A stretch of DNA of 64,000 nucleotides from an uncultured Lachnospiraceae bacterium (lineage in GTDB: Bacteria; Bacillota; Clostridia; Lachnospirales; Lachnospiraceae). Shown here in pieces: positions 26,319 to 35,452 of the stretch. The stretch spans positions 132,146 to 196,145 of the forward strand of contig CAJTOR010000002.1 in assembly GCA_910577675.1 (NCBI GenBank), in the 5' to 3' direction. The first letter of the stretch is position 1, and each line of letters starts with the position of its first letter. The notes beneath the pieces are model-generated. The model had not been told where the DNA came from, made no database searches, and saw only the letters and a list, made by a program, of their open reading frames with translations. The translations under genes were made by a program, and so were the position numbers.

Positions 26319-27422
26319 ATGGAAAATATTAAAATTGGTGTGCTGGGAGTCGGCGCAATCAGCGGGATTTATTTGCAGAACCTGACGCGCTTATTCAGCG
26401 GGGTATGTGTGGAGGCAGTCTGTGATATTGTGCTTGAAAAGGCAAAGAAAGCCGCTGAAGAATACGGGATACCTAAAGTATATGGCAGGTTTGAAGAAAT
26501 GTTTGCCGACACGGAAATAGAAATTATCCTGAACCTGACGCGCCCGCTCGAGCATTACAGTACGACAAAAGCAGCGCTTATGGCGGGCAAGAATGTCTAT
26601 ACGGAAAAACCTTTAGCGGGTACTTATGAGGAGGGTGTCGAGCTTTTGGAACTTTCAGACAGCAGGGGGCTTTTGCTTGGCGGGGCTCCTGATACCTTTA
26701 TGGGGGCGGGGATACAGACCTGCCGCAAGCTGATCGATGACGGTTTAATCGGAAAGGTGATTGGGGCGGAGGCGCGCATGGTCTGCTACGGGCATGAGGG
26801 CTGGCATCCTGCACCGGAATTTTATTACCAGGTTGGCGGGGGACCAATGATGGATATGGGACCATATTATATGACCGCCCTCATAAATCTGATCGGTCGT
26901 GTTACAGGAATCAGCGGCATGGTCGGAAAGGGGTTCGAACAGCGAGTTATCACGAGTGAGCCGAAAAAAGGAGAGGTGATCCCCGTTTGTGTGCCAACCC
27001 ATACGGCGGGGCTGATGAAATTTGAAAACGGGGCGATAGCCACGGTTCTCACCACTTTTGATGTGCATTATGACAGGCAGGCAAGCCTTGAGATTTACGG
27101 GACGAAAGGAAGCCTTCGCGTGCCGGACCCGAATTGCTTCGGGGGGAGTGTTTGGCTTTTGCGGCCGGAGGACGGAAGTTTTAAGGAGATGCCGCTTTTA
27201 TTTGACTATAAGGAAAACAGCAGGGGCATCGGTGTTGCGGACATGGCGAAAGCGCTCAGGGAGAAGAGCAGTTTCCGCGCGGATGCACAGCAGACGCTGC
27301 ATGTGCTCGAAATCATGACCACATTTGAAAAGAGCAGCAAAGAGGGGCGTTATATTGAACTAAAAAGTCCATATAAACGGCACCGGGCAATGGAAAATCT
27401 TCCGGTTTCAGGGGTTTTGTAG
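26319..27422 (+). CDS. Gfo/Idh/MocA family oxidoreductase
   Basis: A 367-residue NAD(P)-dependent dehydrogenase. The Rossmann start IGVLGVGAISGIY and the catalytic-Lys motif TEKPLAG are clear. The C-terminal domain has GGGPMMDMGPYYMTALINLIG, a variant of the usual GGxxxDxGxH, in which the catalytic His is replaced by Tyr. The start follows GAGGGGGG. It is translated next to the ThuA gene and before the GH8 gene, and probably oxidises a sugar derivative in the same pathway. Confidence 0.9.
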   Translation: MENIKIGVLGVGAISGIYLQNLTRLFSGVCVEAVCDIVLEKAKKAAEEYGIPKVYGRFEEMFADTEIEIILNLTRPLEHYSTTKAALMAGKNVYTEKPLAGTYEEGVELLELSDSRGLLLGGAPDTFMGAGIQTCRKLIDDGLIGKVIGAEARMVCYGHEGWHPAPEFYYQVGGGPMMDMGPYYMTALINLIGRVTGISGMVGKGFEQRVITSEPKKGEVIPVCVPTHTAGLMKFENGAIATVLTTFDVHYDRQASLEIYGTKGSLRVPDPNCFGGSVWLLRPEDGSFKEMPLLFDYKENSRGIGVADMAKALREKSSFRADAQQTLHVLEIMTTFEKSSKEGRYIELKSPYKRHRAMENLPVSGVL

Positions 27423-27565
27423 GGATTTTTCCATATTCGGAAAACTCGGCAATAATCGCGCAATATTCCGCAAATAATAAGAAGCATTTTTTATAAAATC
27501 TGATATGATATCATTGGGGGCAGCATAACAGCAGCACAATGATATTACAGAAAGGGGTTTTATGT

Positions 27566-28720
27566 ATGCAGTACCGGAATGTATTTATGGAGATTGGAAA
27601 AACAGAGGAAGAAATTAAGTCAAAGCTTCAGGAAGTGATACATAATTTCTTTTACGGCGAGGATAAGGTATATTTTCCCGTCGGAGATGATATGGCGTAT
27701 ATCGAGGATACCGGAAACCATGATGCGCGCACGGAGGGCATGTCCTACGGCATGATGATGTGTGTCCAGATGGATATGAAGGAGGAATTTGACCGCCTTT
27801 GGAAATGGTCTAAAACCTATATGTGGATGGCGGAAGGCTGGAATGAGGGGTATTTTGCATGGTCGTGCCAGGTGGACGGCAAAAAGAATGCCAACGGTCC
27901 TGCGCCGGACGGCGAGGAATTTTTCGCGATGGCACTTTTCTTTGCATCAAAGCGCTGGGGGGATGGAGAGGGAATTTTCAATTATTCAGCACAGGCGAGG
28001 GAAATCCTTTCGGCATGTATAAATAAGGGGAAGAACGGGCGCGCGGGCACGCCGATGTGGAATCTTTTAAATAAGCAGATTCTCTTTGTGCCAGGTGTTG
28101 ACTTTACTGACCCGTCCTATCATCTGCCGCATTTTTATGAACTGTTTGCAAGATGGGCGAACGAGGAGGATCGTGAGTTCTTTGCGCAGGCGGCCGAGGC
28201 GAGCAGGAAATATCTGGCATTGGCGTGCCATCCGGTTTCCGGGATGAGCGCGGAATATGCGGAATTTGACGGCACCCCGATGCGCAGGGGGCTTCCTTGG
28301 ACAAAGGAGCGCCACGACTGGTTTTTCAGTGATGCGTACCGCACAGCGGCAAATATTGGCCTGGATTACGAGTGGTGCAAAAAGGATGTCGGACAATGTG
28401 CGGCGGTCAAGCGTCTGCAATATCATCTCGGAGTAACACAGAAAGGGAATATGACAGGGGTGTTCGAGGTGGACGGAACGCCGATTGGCAGCGCTGCAAA
28501 GCATCCGCTCGGAATTATTGCGACAACGGCACAGGGTGCGCTGGCACTTGACGGACCGATTTCACTGGGGGATGAAGATAAGGAGAAGGCACTTGCAGCG
28601 GAGTGGGTAAAGAGGCTGTGGGACGAGCCGATGCGCTCCGGAAAGTATAGATATTATGATAACTGCCTGTATGTGTTTGCATTTCTGGCACTTTCCGGCA
28701 ATTATCGGATTTACGAGTAA
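27566..28720 (+). CDS. GH8 reducing-end xylose-releasing exo-oligoxylanase
   Basis: A 384-residue cytosolic glycosidase (no signal peptide) of GH8, Rex type, EC 3.2.1.156. It removes xylose from the reducing end of imported xylo-oligosaccharides. The general acid Glu57 in ARTEGMSYGMM and the catalytic base Asp256 in WFFSDAYRTAANIGLD match the family. The C-terminus HPLGIIATTAQGALAL and WDEPMRSGKYRYYDNCLYVFA is typical. The start MQYRNVFME follows AGAAAGGGG. It is the last gene of the AraC-ThuA-oxidoreductase locus and is closed by a strong terminator. Substrate assignment rests on family alone. Confidence 0.9.
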   Translation: MQYRNVFMEIGKTEEEIKSKLQEVIHNFFYGEDKVYFPVGDDMAYIEDTGNHDARTEGMSYGMMMCVQMDMKEEFDRLWKWSKTYMWMAEGWNEGYFAWSCQVDGKKNANGPAPDGEEFFAMALFFASKRWGDGEGIFNYSAQAREILSACINKGKNGRAGTPMWNLLNKQILFVPGVDFTDPSYHLPHFYELFARWANEEDREFFAQAAEASRKYLALACHPVSGMSAEYAEFDGTPMRRGLPWTKERHDWFFSDAYRTAANIGLDYEWCKKDVGQCAAVKRLQYHLGVTQKGNMTGVFEVDGTPIGSAAKHPLGIIATTAQGALALDGPISLGDEDKEKALAAEWVKRLWDEPMRSGKYRYYDNCLYVFAFLALSGNYRIYE

Positions 28721-28740
28721 AATTAATATTGTAAGAGAAG

Positions 28741-28776
28741 CACCGGGCGGGGAGCTTATCCTGCCCGGTGTTTTTT
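28741..28776 (+). terminator. Terminator after the GH8 gene
   Basis: CACCGGGC (28741-28748) pairs with GCCCGGTG (28763-28770), followed by six T. Confidence 0.92.
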
Positions 28777-28864
28777 GCGGGCGGAGGTTTTTATCGATTG
28801 TCATACTGTTGAAACATTTGCTGTATATAATAAGTCGTATATTTTTATAGCGGGGAGAAAAGAG

Positions 28865-29035
28865 ATGGCAAATATTTTAATTGTGGAAGATGACAGGACA
28901 ACAATTGATCTGATTTGTGACTATTTATCGGATGTAGGGCATTCTGTCCGTCAGGCTTACGACGGGAAACAGGCGCTTGAATTATTTTACAGAAAACCGG
29001 CGGAGCTTGTGATACTGGATATTATGCTTCCATAA
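28865..29035 (+). pseudogene. Truncated response regulator receiver domain
   Basis: A 56-codon stub starting MANILIVEDDRTT with the acidic pair and ending right after the phosphoacceptor strand VILDIMLP, where a TAA follows. A receiver domain needs about 120 residues, so the Thr/Lys half and any output domain are gone. The ribosome binding site GGGGAGAAAAGAG is intact. The remaining 3' part is not found downstream; the pepT promoter begins 13 bases later. It is most likely a deletion remnant of an OmpR-type regulator. Confidence 0.85.
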
Positions 29036-29047
29036 TATATGTAATTA

Positions 29048-29076
29048 TTGTAAATCGGTTTGATTTATAGTATAAT
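29048..29076 (+). promoter_or_regulatory. Promoter of pepT
   Basis: TTGTAA (29048-29053), 17 bases, TATAAT (29071-29076). The leader of about 170 bases contains the 16-base string shared with the tgt leader (29140-29155). Confidence 0.75.
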
Positions 29077-29250
29077 ATGCGAAAAGTTCCCGGCGTTTGC
29101 ATGGTATTAACTGGATGAAAACCCTGTCTGACAAAGAGAGCAGCATAGGGATATAAGGAAGTGGCAAAGCGGATTGCGAAATTCTTTTGGCAGCGATTAA
29201 GTAAGTTAATACCGCGAAAGATGGGAAGGGAAAGGAAAGAGGTAAGCATT

Positions 29251-30489
29251 ATGCAAAGTGTAACCGAACGTTTTCTTGGATATGTCGCGATGGACACGCA
29301 GTCGCGCGAGGATGTGGAGGCGGTGCCATCAACAGAGAATCAGTGGGGGCTGGCACAGCGCCTTTTGGAGGAGCTAAAACAGATGGGGGCATCCAATGTC
29401 CGCATGGGCGAGCACTGCTATGTGTATGCAACCATACCGGCGACCTGTGAGGAAAAAGTGCCGGTGCTCGGTTTTATCGCGCATATGGATACGGCAACCG
29501 CAATGAGTGGCAAGAATGTGAAAGCCAGGATAATTCCGTATGGGGGCGGGGATATTGTCTTAAATGAAGCGCAAAATATTGTGATGCGCGCGGAGCAGTT
29601 CCCCGAGCTTTTGGGGCAGGTCGGTAAGGATCTGATTGTGACGGACGGCACCACCCTGCTCGGGGCGGATGATAAGGCGGGCATTGCCGAGATTATGACA
29701 ATGGCTGAATATCTGCTTTCAAATCCGCAGATTAAGCACGGTGAGATCAAAATTGGGTTCACGCCGGACGAGGAAGTCGGGCGCGGTGTGGATTTTTTTG
29801 ATGTGGAAGGTTTTGGTGCGGACGGCGCTTACACAGTGGACGGGGGCGCTGTAGGGGAATTGGAGTACGAGAATTTTAATGCGGCGGGCGCAAAAGTAAA
29901 AATTCACGGCACAAGTATTCATCCGGGATCGGCGAAGGGGCAGATGAAGAATGCGCTGCTAATCGGAATGGAGCTTGAAGGGATGCTGCCGCAGGAACAG
30001 AAACCTGCCTACACGCAGGACTACGAGGGCTTTTTCCACCTCGATGAGATGTCGGGAAACGTGGAGGAAGCGGTGATGGCATATATTATCCGCGATCATG
30101 ACCGTGCAAAATTTGAGGAGAAAAAACAGCTTTTTATCCGGGTGGCGGATTTTTTGAATGCGAAGTACGGCGGCGGGACAGTGGAGATTTCTGTTAAGGA
30201 TTCCTACTATAATATGAAGGAGAGACTGGCTGACCATATGGGACTGATCGAAGATGCGAAGGCGGCGATGGAGGAGCTTGGCATTAAGCCGCTAATTCGC
30301 CCGATCCGCGGCGGCACGGATGGCGCAAGACTCTCCTATATGGGATTGCCGTGCCCTAATCTGTGTACGGGTGGTTATAACTGCCATGGGAAATATGAAT
30401 ATATTAGTGTGCAGGATATGGAAAAGGTGGTGGAATTGTTGGTTCGTCTGGCGGAAAATAGCTGCCGTGTCCGCCCAGTACCATGTTGA
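29251..30489 (+). CDS. pepT: Peptidase T (tripeptide aminopeptidase)
   Basis: A 412-residue M20 zinc exopeptidase that removes the N-terminal residue of tripeptides in the cytosol. Metal and catalytic motifs: FIAHMDTA, GADDKAGIAEIM, TPDEEVGRGVDFFD, SIHPGSAKGQMKNAL, RPIRGGTDGARLS and GGYNCHGKYEY. All are intact and the length is typical. The start MQSVTERFLGY follows GGAAAGAGG; an in-frame extension upstream is Lys/Arg-rich and not conserved. It is a single gene with its own promoter. Confidence 0.96.
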   Translation: MQSVTERFLGYVAMDTQSREDVEAVPSTENQWGLAQRLLEELKQMGASNVRMGEHCYVYATIPATCEEKVPVLGFIAHMDTATAMSGKNVKARIIPYGGGDIVLNEAQNIVMRAEQFPELLGQVGKDLIVTDGTTLLGADDKAGIAEIMTMAEYLLSNPQIKHGEIKIGFTPDEEVGRGVDFFDVEGFGADGAYTVDGGAVGELEYENFNAAGAKVKIHGTSIHPGSAKGQMKNALLIGMELEGMLPQEQKPAYTQDYEGFFHLDEMSGNVEEAVMAYIIRDHDRAKFEEKKQLFIRVADFLNAKYGGGTVEISVKDSYYNMKERLADHMGLIEDAKAAMEELGIKPLIRPIRGGTDGARLSYMGLPCPNLCTGGYNCHGKYEYISVQDMEKVVELLVRLAENSCRVRPVPC

Positions 30490-30604
30490 TTTTTGGTTAC
30501 CCGCCGGAAAAACAGATAATGTGGTCAGTTCGCCCTGTACCGGTTTTTGAGGATGCTTAGCTGCGTTTTAGCAAAAAAAGGTTTGCCGCAGACAAAAAAA
30601 TCAG

Positions 30605-30633
30605 TTGACATTTTCCCGCCCATCTGTTAGACT
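30605..30633 (+). promoter_or_regulatory. Promoter of the ilv T-box leader
   Basis: TTGACA (30605-30610), 17 bases, TAGACT (30628-30633). A second candidate is TTGACA at 30683-30688 with TGATAA at 30706-30711. The first leaves room for a full T-box stem I and is preferred. Confidence 0.6.
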
Positions 30634-30639
30634 ATAGCA

Positions 30640-30968
30640 CAAACAACAGTATTTCGGCAGTTTAACGTAACAGATTGTTAAATTGACAGACTGTGCTACA
30701 GGCAGTGATAAGGAGGAGTAGCTATCCGGCGGATGCAAAGAGAGGAAACGGCTGGTGGAAGTTTCTGTGAAGCGGACGGTGAAGTAGCCTTTAAGCCCCG
30801 GACAAAACGGCATTTGCCAAGTAGATTTCGGCGTAGGCTCCCACGTTACAGGGAGGAGGGTATTCGCGCGGGCGAGTATCTGCAGAGAGCAGAAGTAATT
30901 CTGAATTTAGGTGGTACCACGGATAAGTGAATTCGCCCTAAGCTATGTGAGTGGCTTAGGGTTTTTTT
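30640..30968 (+). promoter_or_regulatory. T-box leader with valine (GTA) specifier
   Basis: Transcription antitermination leader that senses uncharged tRNA. The T-box sequence TAGGTGGTACCACGG lies at 30907-30921. Stem I elements AAAGAGAGGAAACGGCTGGTGGAAG are at about 30737-30761, and the specifier loop GGTGAAGTAGCCTTTAAG gives the codon GTA at 30784-30786, which calls for tRNA-Val. The intrinsic terminator is CCCTAAGC (30936-30943) / GCTTAGGG (30954-30961) plus seven T. It controls ilvD and probably the genes after it, so branched-chain amino acid synthesis rises when valyl-tRNA is short. Confidence 0.92.
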
Positions 30969-31116
30969 ATGCACACGGACGCGGAAAAAATATGTGGCGA
31001 AAGCACGCGCCCGGTGCGCGGGTAACTTGATTGCACAGACATTATGAAAGGGATGTATACAGTGGAAGTCTTCCCTGCCCGATGTTTAAATGAAAAAAAA
31101 GAAGGAGGAAAATAAT

Positions 31117-32781
31117 ATGAGAAGTGATTCCGTAACCAAGGGGATGCAGCAGGCACCGCACCGTTCCCTCTTTAACGCGCTCGGCATGACAAAGGAGGAA
31201 CTTGACCGCCCGCTTGTGGGGATTGTAAGTTCCTACAACGAGATCGTGCCGGGACATATGAACCTTGATAAGATTGTAAACGCCGTCAAGATGGGCGTGG
31301 CGATGGCGGGGGGTACCCCGATTGTATTTCCGGCGATTGCCGTGTGTGACGGGATTGCGATGGGGCATGTCGGCATGAAATATTCCCTTGTAACCCGCGA
31401 CCTGATTGCGGATTCGACGGAGGCGATGGCGATGGCGCACGCGTTTGATGCGCTTGTCATGGTGCCGAACTGCGATAAGAATGTGCCGGGGCTTTTGATG
31501 GCGGCGGCACGATTAAATATCCCGACAGTCTTTGTTTCCGGAGGACCGATGCTTGCCGGGCATGTAAAGGGGCATAAGACAAGCCTTTCAAGCATGTTTG
31601 AGGCGGTCGGCTCCCTGGCAGCCGGCACGATGAGCGAGGAGGATGTCTACGAATATGAATGCAAGGCATGCCCGACCTGCGGTTCCTGCTCGGGCATGTA
31701 CACGGCGAACAGCATGAACTGCCTGACGGAAGTGCTTGGCATGGGATTGCAGGGCAACGGCACGATCCCGGCAGTTTACTCCGAGCGTATCAAGCTTGCA
31801 AAACATGCGGGGATGCAGGTGATGGAAATGTTAAAAAGGAATATCCGCCCGCGCGATATTATGACAAAGGAAGCGTTCCACAATGCGCTTACAATGGATA
31901 TGGCGCTCGGATGTTCGACGAACAGTATGCTGCATCTTCCTGCAATCGCGCACGAGGCGGGCGTGGAGCTTGATGTGGACATTGCAAACGGGATCAGCGC
32001 GAAAACCCCGAATTTGTGCCATCTCGCACCGGCGGGTCCGACCTATATGGAAGACTTAAATGAGGCGGGCGGCATATACGCGGTAATGAAGGAAATTAGC
32101 AAGAAGGGGCTGTTAAACCTTGATTGCATGACCGTGACGGGAAAGACTGTTGGCGAAAATATTAAGGATGCCGTCAACAAGAATACAGAGGTTATCCGCC
32201 CGGTGGAAAATCCTTACAGCGAAACGGGCGGAATCGCCGTATTAAAGGGAAATCTTGCACCGGATTCCGGCGTGGTCAAGCGCTCCGCGGTCGTGCCGGA
32301 AATGATGGTGCACGAAGGACCGGCAAGGGTTTTTGACTGCGAGGAGGACGCGATCGAGGCGATCAAGGGCGGAAAGATTGTGGCGGGCGATGTGGTCGTG
32401 ATCCGCTATGAAGGACCAAAGGGCGGTCCTGGGATGAGGGAGATGTTAAATCCAACCTCCGCAATCGCTGGCATGGGGCTTGGCTCATCGGTTGCGCTGA
32501 TTACGGACGGGCGCTTCTCCGGCGCATCCCGCGGCGCATCCATCGGCCATGTATCGCCGGAAGCAGCGGTCGGCGGACCGATTGCGCTTGTTGAGGAGGG
32601 GGACATTATTAAAATTGATATCCCAGCGAATAAGCTTGAACTTGCCGTATCCGACGAGGAACTTTTAAGAAGGCGCGAGAGATGGCAGCCGAGGCAGCCC
32701 AAAATCACGACCGGGTATCTCGCCCGCTATGCTGCGATGGTAACGTCAGGAAACCGCGGTGCAATCCTTGAGATTAAATGA
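31117..32781 (+). CDS. ilvD: Dihydroxy-acid dehydratase
   Basis: A 554-residue Fe-S dehydratase that makes the 2-keto acids of valine and isoleucine. Cluster and Mg ligands lie in PNCDKNVPG and CGSCSGMYTANSM; other landmarks are CDGIAMGHVGM, GCSTNSMLHLPAIA, and the C-terminal RFSGASRGASIGHVSPEA. The start MRSDSVTKG follows GAAGGAGG; the Lys-rich frame upstream is not conserved. It lies directly downstream of the T-box leader and upstream of ilvB, with one small gene of unknown function between. Confidence 0.97.
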   Translation: MRSDSVTKGMQQAPHRSLFNALGMTKEELDRPLVGIVSSYNEIVPGHMNLDKIVNAVKMGVAMAGGTPIVFPAIAVCDGIAMGHVGMKYSLVTRDLIADSTEAMAMAHAFDALVMVPNCDKNVPGLLMAAARLNIPTVFVSGGPMLAGHVKGHKTSLSSMFEAVGSLAAGTMSEEDVYEYECKACPTCGSCSGMYTANSMNCLTEVLGMGLQGNGTIPAVYSERIKLAKHAGMQVMEMLKRNIRPRDIMTKEAFHNALTMDMALGCSTNSMLHLPAIAHEAGVELDVDIANGISAKTPNLCHLAPAGPTYMEDLNEAGGIYAVMKEISKKGLLNLDCMTVTGKTVGENIKDAVNKNTEVIRPVENPYSETGGIAVLKGNLAPDSGVVKRSAVVPEMMVHEGPARVFDCEEDAIEAIKGGKIVAGDVVVIRYEGPKGGPGMREMLNPTSAIAGMGLGSSVALITDGRFSGASRGASIGHVSPEAAVGGPIALVEEGDIIKIDIPANKLELAVSDEELLRRRERWQPRQPKITTGYLARYAAMVTSGNRGAILEIK

Positions 32782-32825
32782 AATAGTAAAAGATAGTGGT
32801 TTGGTGTAAATAAGGGTGAATGGTA

Positions 32826-33197
32826 ATGGATGGATTAAATTTGCAGTTGGATTATTATGGTGCACTTAATTTGCATAAAGCGCTGTTGGAAGCAAAATTT
32901 AATTTGGAGCCTGATAATGAATTGATATCGGGCAGTCCATTTGTAGCAGATATACATGTACAAGTCAGGGAATTTCTGATGCAGAGTGATATGGGGAACC
33001 AATGGAAAGAATGGTTTTTACTTAATAACAGATCCTATTACAGGGAACGCGCCATAAAGAGGATGAAAAGATGCAGGCATTTTGATGCAGCAGTTTTTGA
33101 GGAAAAGAAAAAAATTGCGGCAAATTTTCTGGCTCCGTTTCTTTATAGCGAAGAGGAGATCAAGAGTGTTTTAGAGGAACTTGATGGAAGTGTATGA
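32826..33197 (+). CDS. Hypothetical protein between ilvD and ilvB
   Basis: A 123-residue soluble, mostly helical protein with acidic N-terminal half and a basic YYRERAIKRMKRCRHFD centre. The ATG at 32826 is preferred over 32820 because AAGGG lies nine bases before it. I do not recognise the family. The gene sits where ilvN or nothing is expected, and its slightly AT-rich sequence differs from the flanking ilv genes, so it may be a later insertion. The 33198-33364 stretch after it holds no supported gene. Confidence 0.55.
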   Translation: MDGLNLQLDYYGALNLHKALLEAKFNLEPDNELISGSPFVADIHVQVREFLMQSDMGNQWKEWFLLNNRSYYRERAIKRMKRCRHFDAAVFEEKKKIAANFLAPFLYSEEEIKSVLEELDGSV

Positions 33198-33364
33198 TAT
33201 GATATCCTGGCAGTTGTGCGCGGGATGGATAAAACAGCAGCAGAAACAAAGTGCAGTATCCTCGTACATTGTCCGGTGGAATTTTTGGCAAAAACAAATA
33301 TTACGGACAAAAGGGCGGCGAAATGGGGATTTGTGGAACAAAATTATGAAAAAGGAGAAAATAT

Positions 33365-35038
33365 ATGCAGTTAAACGGTTCTGAAATCATTATCGAATGT
33401 TTGAAGGAGCAGGGCGTTGATACCGTATTCGGTTATCCGGGCGGTACAATCTTAAACGTATACGATGAGTTATATAAGCATTCCGATGAAATAAAGCATA
33501 TCCTGACTTCCCATGAGCAGGGGGCTGCCCACGCGGCGGACGGCTATGCGAGGGCGACCGGGCGGGTAGGCGTGTGCATGGCAACCTCGGGCCCGGGGGC
33601 GACCAACCTTGTCACTGGTATCGCGACGGCGTACATGGACTCCGTGCCGCTTGTTGCAATTACCGCGAATGTGGCGGTGCCGCTGCTTGGCAAGGACAGT
33701 TTTCAGGAAATTGATATCGCGGGCGTTGCGATGCCAATTACAAAATACAGCTTTATTGTAAAGAATATTGCTGACTTGGCACCTACGATCCGGCGCGCTT
33801 TTAAAATTGCGCAGACCGGGAGACCGGGACCGGTATTAGTGGATATTACAAAGGATGTGACCGCTGCGGTCACGGAATATGAGAAGCAGGAGATTGCGCC
33901 TATCTCCCGCAGTGTGGAAAAAATTACAGACAAGGATATCGATGCTGCATTGGCACTGATTTGTTCCGCGAAAAAACCGATGGTCTTTGTGGGCGGCGGC
34001 GCGGTAATCTCCGGCGCATCGGAAGAATTAAAGAAATTTGTAGAACTTCTCGATGCGCCTGTAACCGATTCCCTGATGGGCAAGGGGGCATTTGACGGCG
34101 AGGACCCGCGCTATGTTGGAATGCTTGGCATGCACGGGACAAAGGCGGCGAATTACAGTGTGACGGAGTGTGACCTTTTGGTTACCGTAGGTGCGCGCTT
34201 TTCCGACCGCGTGACCGGCAATACAAAGAAATTTGCTTACAATGCAAAGATTGTGCAGTTCGATGTGGATGCGGCGGAAATCAATAAAAATATTATGGTT
34301 AGCGCTAGTGTTATCGGCGATGTGAAAGAAATTCTCTCTCGCGTCAATGCGAAACTTGCGAAGCAGGATCATGCGGAGTGGATAAAGAAAGTGCAGGCGC
34401 TTGCTGCGGATAAGCCTCTTTCATACCATAAAGATGTACTTACCGGACCGTATGTGATGGAAAAACTTTATGAGCTTACAAAGGGCGATGCAATTATCTC
34501 AACGGAAGTGGGGCAGCATCAGATGTGGGCAGCGCAGTTCTATAAGTACCGTGCGCCGCGGACACTTATCACCTCGGGCGGTCTTGGGACGATGGGGTAT
34601 GGTCTTGGGGCAAGCCTGGGCGCTAAGACGGCAATGCCGGAAAAAACAGTGGTCAATATTGCCGGCGATGGCTGTTTCCGCATGAATATGAACGAACTTG
34701 CAACCGCGGTGCGCTATCAGATTCCGGTGGTTGAAATTGTCATGAATAATTCAGTGCTAGGCATGGTGCGCCAGTGGCAGACATTGTTCTATGGGAAGCG
34801 CTACTCAAATACTGTGCTTAATGACGGTGTTGACTTCGTAAAACTCGCCCAGGCGATGGGCGCGGAGGCATTCCGGATTACGAAATGTGAGGAGGTCGAG
34901 GAGGTACTGAAAAAGGCAATTGCCTTAAATAAGCCGGTGCTTATTGACTGTGTGATTGACAGCGACGATAAGGTATTTCCGATGGTAGCGCCAGGGGCAG
35001 CGATCGAGGATGCATTCTCGGAGGAGGATATGAAATAG
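33365..35038 (+). CDS. ilvB: Acetolactate synthase large subunit
   Basis: A 557-residue TPP-, FAD- and Mg-dependent enzyme that condenses pyruvate to acetolactate for valine and leucine, or with 2-oxobutyrate for isoleucine. The catalytic Glu is in SHEQGAAHAADGYAR. PGATNLVTGIATAYMDSVP, the central FAD domain and the TPP motif GDGCFRMNMNELATA are present. The start follows AAAGGAG. The regulatory subunit gene ilvN is not found within the window; a strong terminator follows 22 bases later, so the operon ends here. Confidence 0.96.
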   Translation: MQLNGSEIIIECLKEQGVDTVFGYPGGTILNVYDELYKHSDEIKHILTSHEQGAAHAADGYARATGRVGVCMATSGPGATNLVTGIATAYMDSVPLVAITANVAVPLLGKDSFQEIDIAGVAMPITKYSFIVKNIADLAPTIRRAFKIAQTGRPGPVLVDITKDVTAAVTEYEKQEIAPISRSVEKITDKDIDAALALICSAKKPMVFVGGGAVISGASEELKKFVELLDAPVTDSLMGKGAFDGEDPRYVGMLGMHGTKAANYSVTECDLLVTVGARFSDRVTGNTKKFAYNAKIVQFDVDAAEINKNIMVSASVIGDVKEILSRVNAKLAKQDHAEWIKKVQALAADKPLSYHKDVLTGPYVMEKLYELTKGDAIISTEVGQHQMWAAQFYKYRAPRTLITSGGLGTMGYGLGASLGAKTAMPEKTVVNIAGDGCFRMNMNELATAVRYQIPVVEIVMNNSVLGMVRQWQTLFYGKRYSNTVLNDGVDFVKLAQAMGAEAFRITKCEEVEEVLKKAIALNKPVLIDCVIDSDDKVFPMVAPGAAIEDAFSEEDMK

Positions 35039-35059
35039 GCGCTGTTTGTAAGATGCGCG

Positions 35060-35100
35060 GGGCAGGAAAGGCAGTTATTGCGTTTCCTGCCCTATTTTGT
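35060..35100 (+). terminator. Terminator of the ilv operon
   Basis: GGGCAGGAAA (35060-35069) pairs with TTTCCTGCCC (35083-35092), followed by TATTTTGTTTTAT. Confidence 0.85.
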
Positions 35101-35182
35101 TTTATACTGTTTATTTTTTGCCCGATGAAGCCAACCGCCATATAAGGAAAATAAGAAAAAAATTGCGGTTCGGGAATGGAAT

Positions 35183-35452
35183 ATGGTATAATATCGGCAG
35201 ATATTATACCAGCGCCGGTTCGCAGTCCGACGAAGGAGGACATTATCCTTGGCGAACCGTGTGCACACCCCGGAGGGAAAGCGCATAAATGCGCTTGGCA
35301 TGTCGGAACGACATGATATAATATCGGCAGATATTATACCAGCGCCAGTTCGCAGTCCGACGAAGGAGGACATTATCCTTGGCGAACCGTGTGCACGCCC
35401 CGGAGGGAAAGCGCATAAATGCGCTTAGCATGTCGGAACGACATGATATAAT
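35183..35452. repeat. Two tandem 130-bp multi-hairpin repeats plus a partial third
   Basis: Unit 1 is 35183-35312 and unit 2 is 35313-35442, with about four differences; a third starts at 35443 (ATGATATAAT) and stops. Each unit holds, in order: palindrome H1 (35184-35195 with 35200-35211); stem H2 GGTTCGC (35217-35223) / GCGAACC (35252-35258); H3 AGCGCAT (35280-35286) / ATGCGCT (35289-35295); and H4 CATGTCG (35299-35305) / CGACATG (35309-35315). The unit boundary carries TGnTATAAT, an extended -10 box, 16 bases after TTGGCA or TTAGCA; H4 fills the spacer between them. The last box precedes the gene at 35488. A related array is at 48621. Confidence 0.9.

Noticed and set aside
33181..33384. 67-codon frame between the unknown gene and ilvB
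   Set aside because: It overlaps both neighbours, has no ribosome binding site and unusual composition; ilvB has its own good start.
35183..35452. CRISPR array
   Set aside because: Units are 130 bp, adjoin without variable spacers and contain several hairpins; no cas genes are near.
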